This document shows positions 62,405 through 64,000 of a stretch of DNA of 64,000 nt, piece after piece (position 1 is the first letter of the stretch; each line of letters starts with the position of its first letter). The notes beneath the pieces were generated by a model, which worked only from the letters and a program-made list of their open reading frames with translations, did not search any database and was not told where the DNA came from. The position numbers and the translations under genes are program-made. The stretch is taken from contig JAVDOI010000020.1 in assembly GCA_032191485.1 (NCBI GenBank), positions 1,350,753-1,414,752 of the forward strand. Reading direction: 5' to 3'. Origin of the DNA: Leptoclinus maculatus. Lineage: Eukaryota; Chordata; Actinopteri; Perciformes; Stichaeidae.

Positions 62405-64000
62405 GTGAGTTCGTATGAAAGGTTGCCTTGTTGTCGGGTTTGGTGTTTTTCTTATTATATGGCGTGGTTGGCATGGCTCTAAAGGACTAATCCCGCCCCG
62501 GATACTCCAACGCTGTTAATGGCATCAAGTTGTGGTGTCAGATGTGTTAAATGAGTAGTGTTCTCATAGCAGCTGAGGAAACTCTCATCAGTGGTTGGAG
62601 CTGAGAGACCTTCACCGATGAAGAACATGTGATGGGGTTGAAAGGTCTCCAACAAGCTACTGAGTGGACCTTGATTTGTCAAATTTCTGATTTATCTACT
62701 TTTCAAATGAAAAACCACTAAAGTGATTCCCAAAATCATTTAGTAAAGAAAATATCTAAGAGGCAGGATATTGACGAACAAGCAACAACATACAAAATAA
62801 GAAAACAGAAACAGAAACAAGAAGAAGAAGAGTGACATTGTCTTCAACAGTGCAGAACAACATTTATACAGTAATGCCATTTCGCTGAACAGTGAAACTT
62901 TTCTTTGTCTTGCCTGTTACATCTTGATTACTGATTACAATTGTTTGTATTGATTACTTGAACAAAAGACAACATATGCCTGGAAATACAACCACATTGC
63001 TGCTACATGTATTTAACAGTGTTCGAGCATTTAGAGGTCGATTCTTCCTTTAGCGAATGGATTTAAATCAAACGTTAATCGCACTGCATGTATTTGACTG
63101 CTAATAACTTTTGCTGCGTAATCATACATCGCACCAAATTATTTGCACAGTGCTCATAATATCGTATTCTATTTCATACTTGCATTTGGAAACTGAAAGA
63201 CATAGGTCCATATTTCTATTCAAAGCCAAAGGAGATCTGCACTGACTGATCATAGAGTTTGTTGAGAGATACATATTGAGGGTTTATATAAATACATATC
63301 TAATGATATTCATTTAATTCTTAATTGAATGCTATAAATGAATGATTAAATCACAAATGAAATGGTCTGTGAGCTTACTGGATGGCTGGCTACAGTAGTT
63401 GGCAGCCCCTGCAGTCGCTAGCTTGCTGTCGGGACAGTTTGTGGAGCTTCTTAACTCTTCTTCTTTTCGTTTCACTGAAGCGTGATGGTTATATGACAGT
63501 TTCCCATTTCTTTACACAGTCCTTTGCATTTTTATTGAACACTGCAAGGTCTTTTGAGTTGCAAGGGTTGGGTAGTAGAGGGCAGACAAGGCAGTGCTCC
63601 ATAGTATGGTCTGCTTCTCCACATTCACAGGTGGTTGGGCCAGCCTTGTAGCCCAACTGTGAAAACGTTGGAGCAACTTTTTTATTCAACATACATTTTT
63701 TTTCTAAAACTGCCAATATTCAAAATGACACGTTTGGTTTCTCGATGCAAAGCGTACGAAAAACACCCGTTGTTGGTCTGTTTCTCTTCGGTGCTTGGCC
63801 CTCGGGTATCTTTGGACCGGGTAGCCCACCTTCTGCCTCTGGGAACAAGGAAGTGAGCTGCTGAGTCCTTCTGCGCCTGTGTTGTTCGTAGCGCCGGTTA
63901 GCATCACAGTTAGGCCAGCGTTAGCCTTTAGCAAACCCCTGGAACACCTGGAAGGGTATAGCCAATCAGAGGCAAGTCTGTAAAACTGTCAGAGTTACAT
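62405..64000. other. ehbp1l1 intron running off the window
   Basis: No further ehbp1l1 exon is seen. Apart from the retrotransposon remnant at 63489-63716 the sequence is AT-rich and featureless. Confidence 0.45.
63489..63716 (-). pseudogene. Non-LTR retrotransposon C-terminal remnant
   Basis: The minus-strand frame contains GYKAGPTTCECGEADHTMEH followed by CLVCPLL, the cysteine/histidine motif (C-x-C-G...T-x-x-H...C-P) found after the reverse transcriptase domain in many LINE ORF2 proteins. Only about 75 codons are intact and no reverse transcriptase core is present, so this is a 5'-truncated or decayed fragment antisense to ehbp1l1. Confidence 0.65.

Overview
This is a eukaryotic window. 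The exon structures, five recognisable vertebrate genes, very long CA repeats and several repeat families I associate with percomorph fishes point to a ray-finned fish, most likely an acanthomorph teleost; I cannot name the species. All five protein-coding genes lie on the plus strand. In order they are mta2 (NuRD subunit; first exon lies before the window), a ZFP36-family gene with four CCCH zinc fingers (cth1-like), taf6l (SAGA subunit), a TWIK-type two-pore potassium channel that I call kcnk7-like, and ehbp1l1 (3' part lies beyond the window).

Layout: 1-3052 is intron 1 of mta2, and mta2 coding exons run 3053-19668 with a long 3' UTR to about 21815. About 3 kb of AT-rich spacer leads to cth1 (25077-26636). 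taf6l occupies 28634-33212 with a 3' UTR to about 34025. A 39-bp minisatellite separates it from kcnk7 (35131-36818). An 8.6 kb repeat-rich spacer follows. ehbp1l1 starts at 45645, has a 9 kb first intron packed with nested transposons, then a series of Pro/Ser-rich exons from 54779 to 62404 before leaving the window.

The gene set matches two segments of human chromosome 11: MTA2 and TAF6L at 11q12.3, KCNK7 and EHBP1L1 side by side at 11q13.1. This supports the assignments of the two less certain genes. The genes do not form an operon-like unit. mta2 (HDAC-containing NuRD) and taf6l (SAGA acetyltransferase complex) are both chromatin regulators, cth1 is an mRNA-decay regulator, and ehbp1l1 is a Rab8-linked trafficking adaptor.

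Most notable observations: (1) the kcnk7-like channel has lost the K+ selectivity-filter signature in its first pore loop (T-V-G-S-D) and has an odd second one (T-V-G-Q-G); (2) three transposable elements are nested inside one another in ehbp1l1 intron 1, each bracketed by an 8-nt direct repeat, the innermost carrying a ~46-copy 16-bp minisatellite; (3) an 0.88 kb 10-bp minisatellite starts 25 nt after an mta2 splice donor and looks like dozens of decoy 3' splice sites; (4) ehbp1l1 shows a run of eight coding exons of symmetric phase 1-1, one of which can read through to a stop and polyadenylation signal. I saw no tRNA, rRNA, CRISPR or viral genes.
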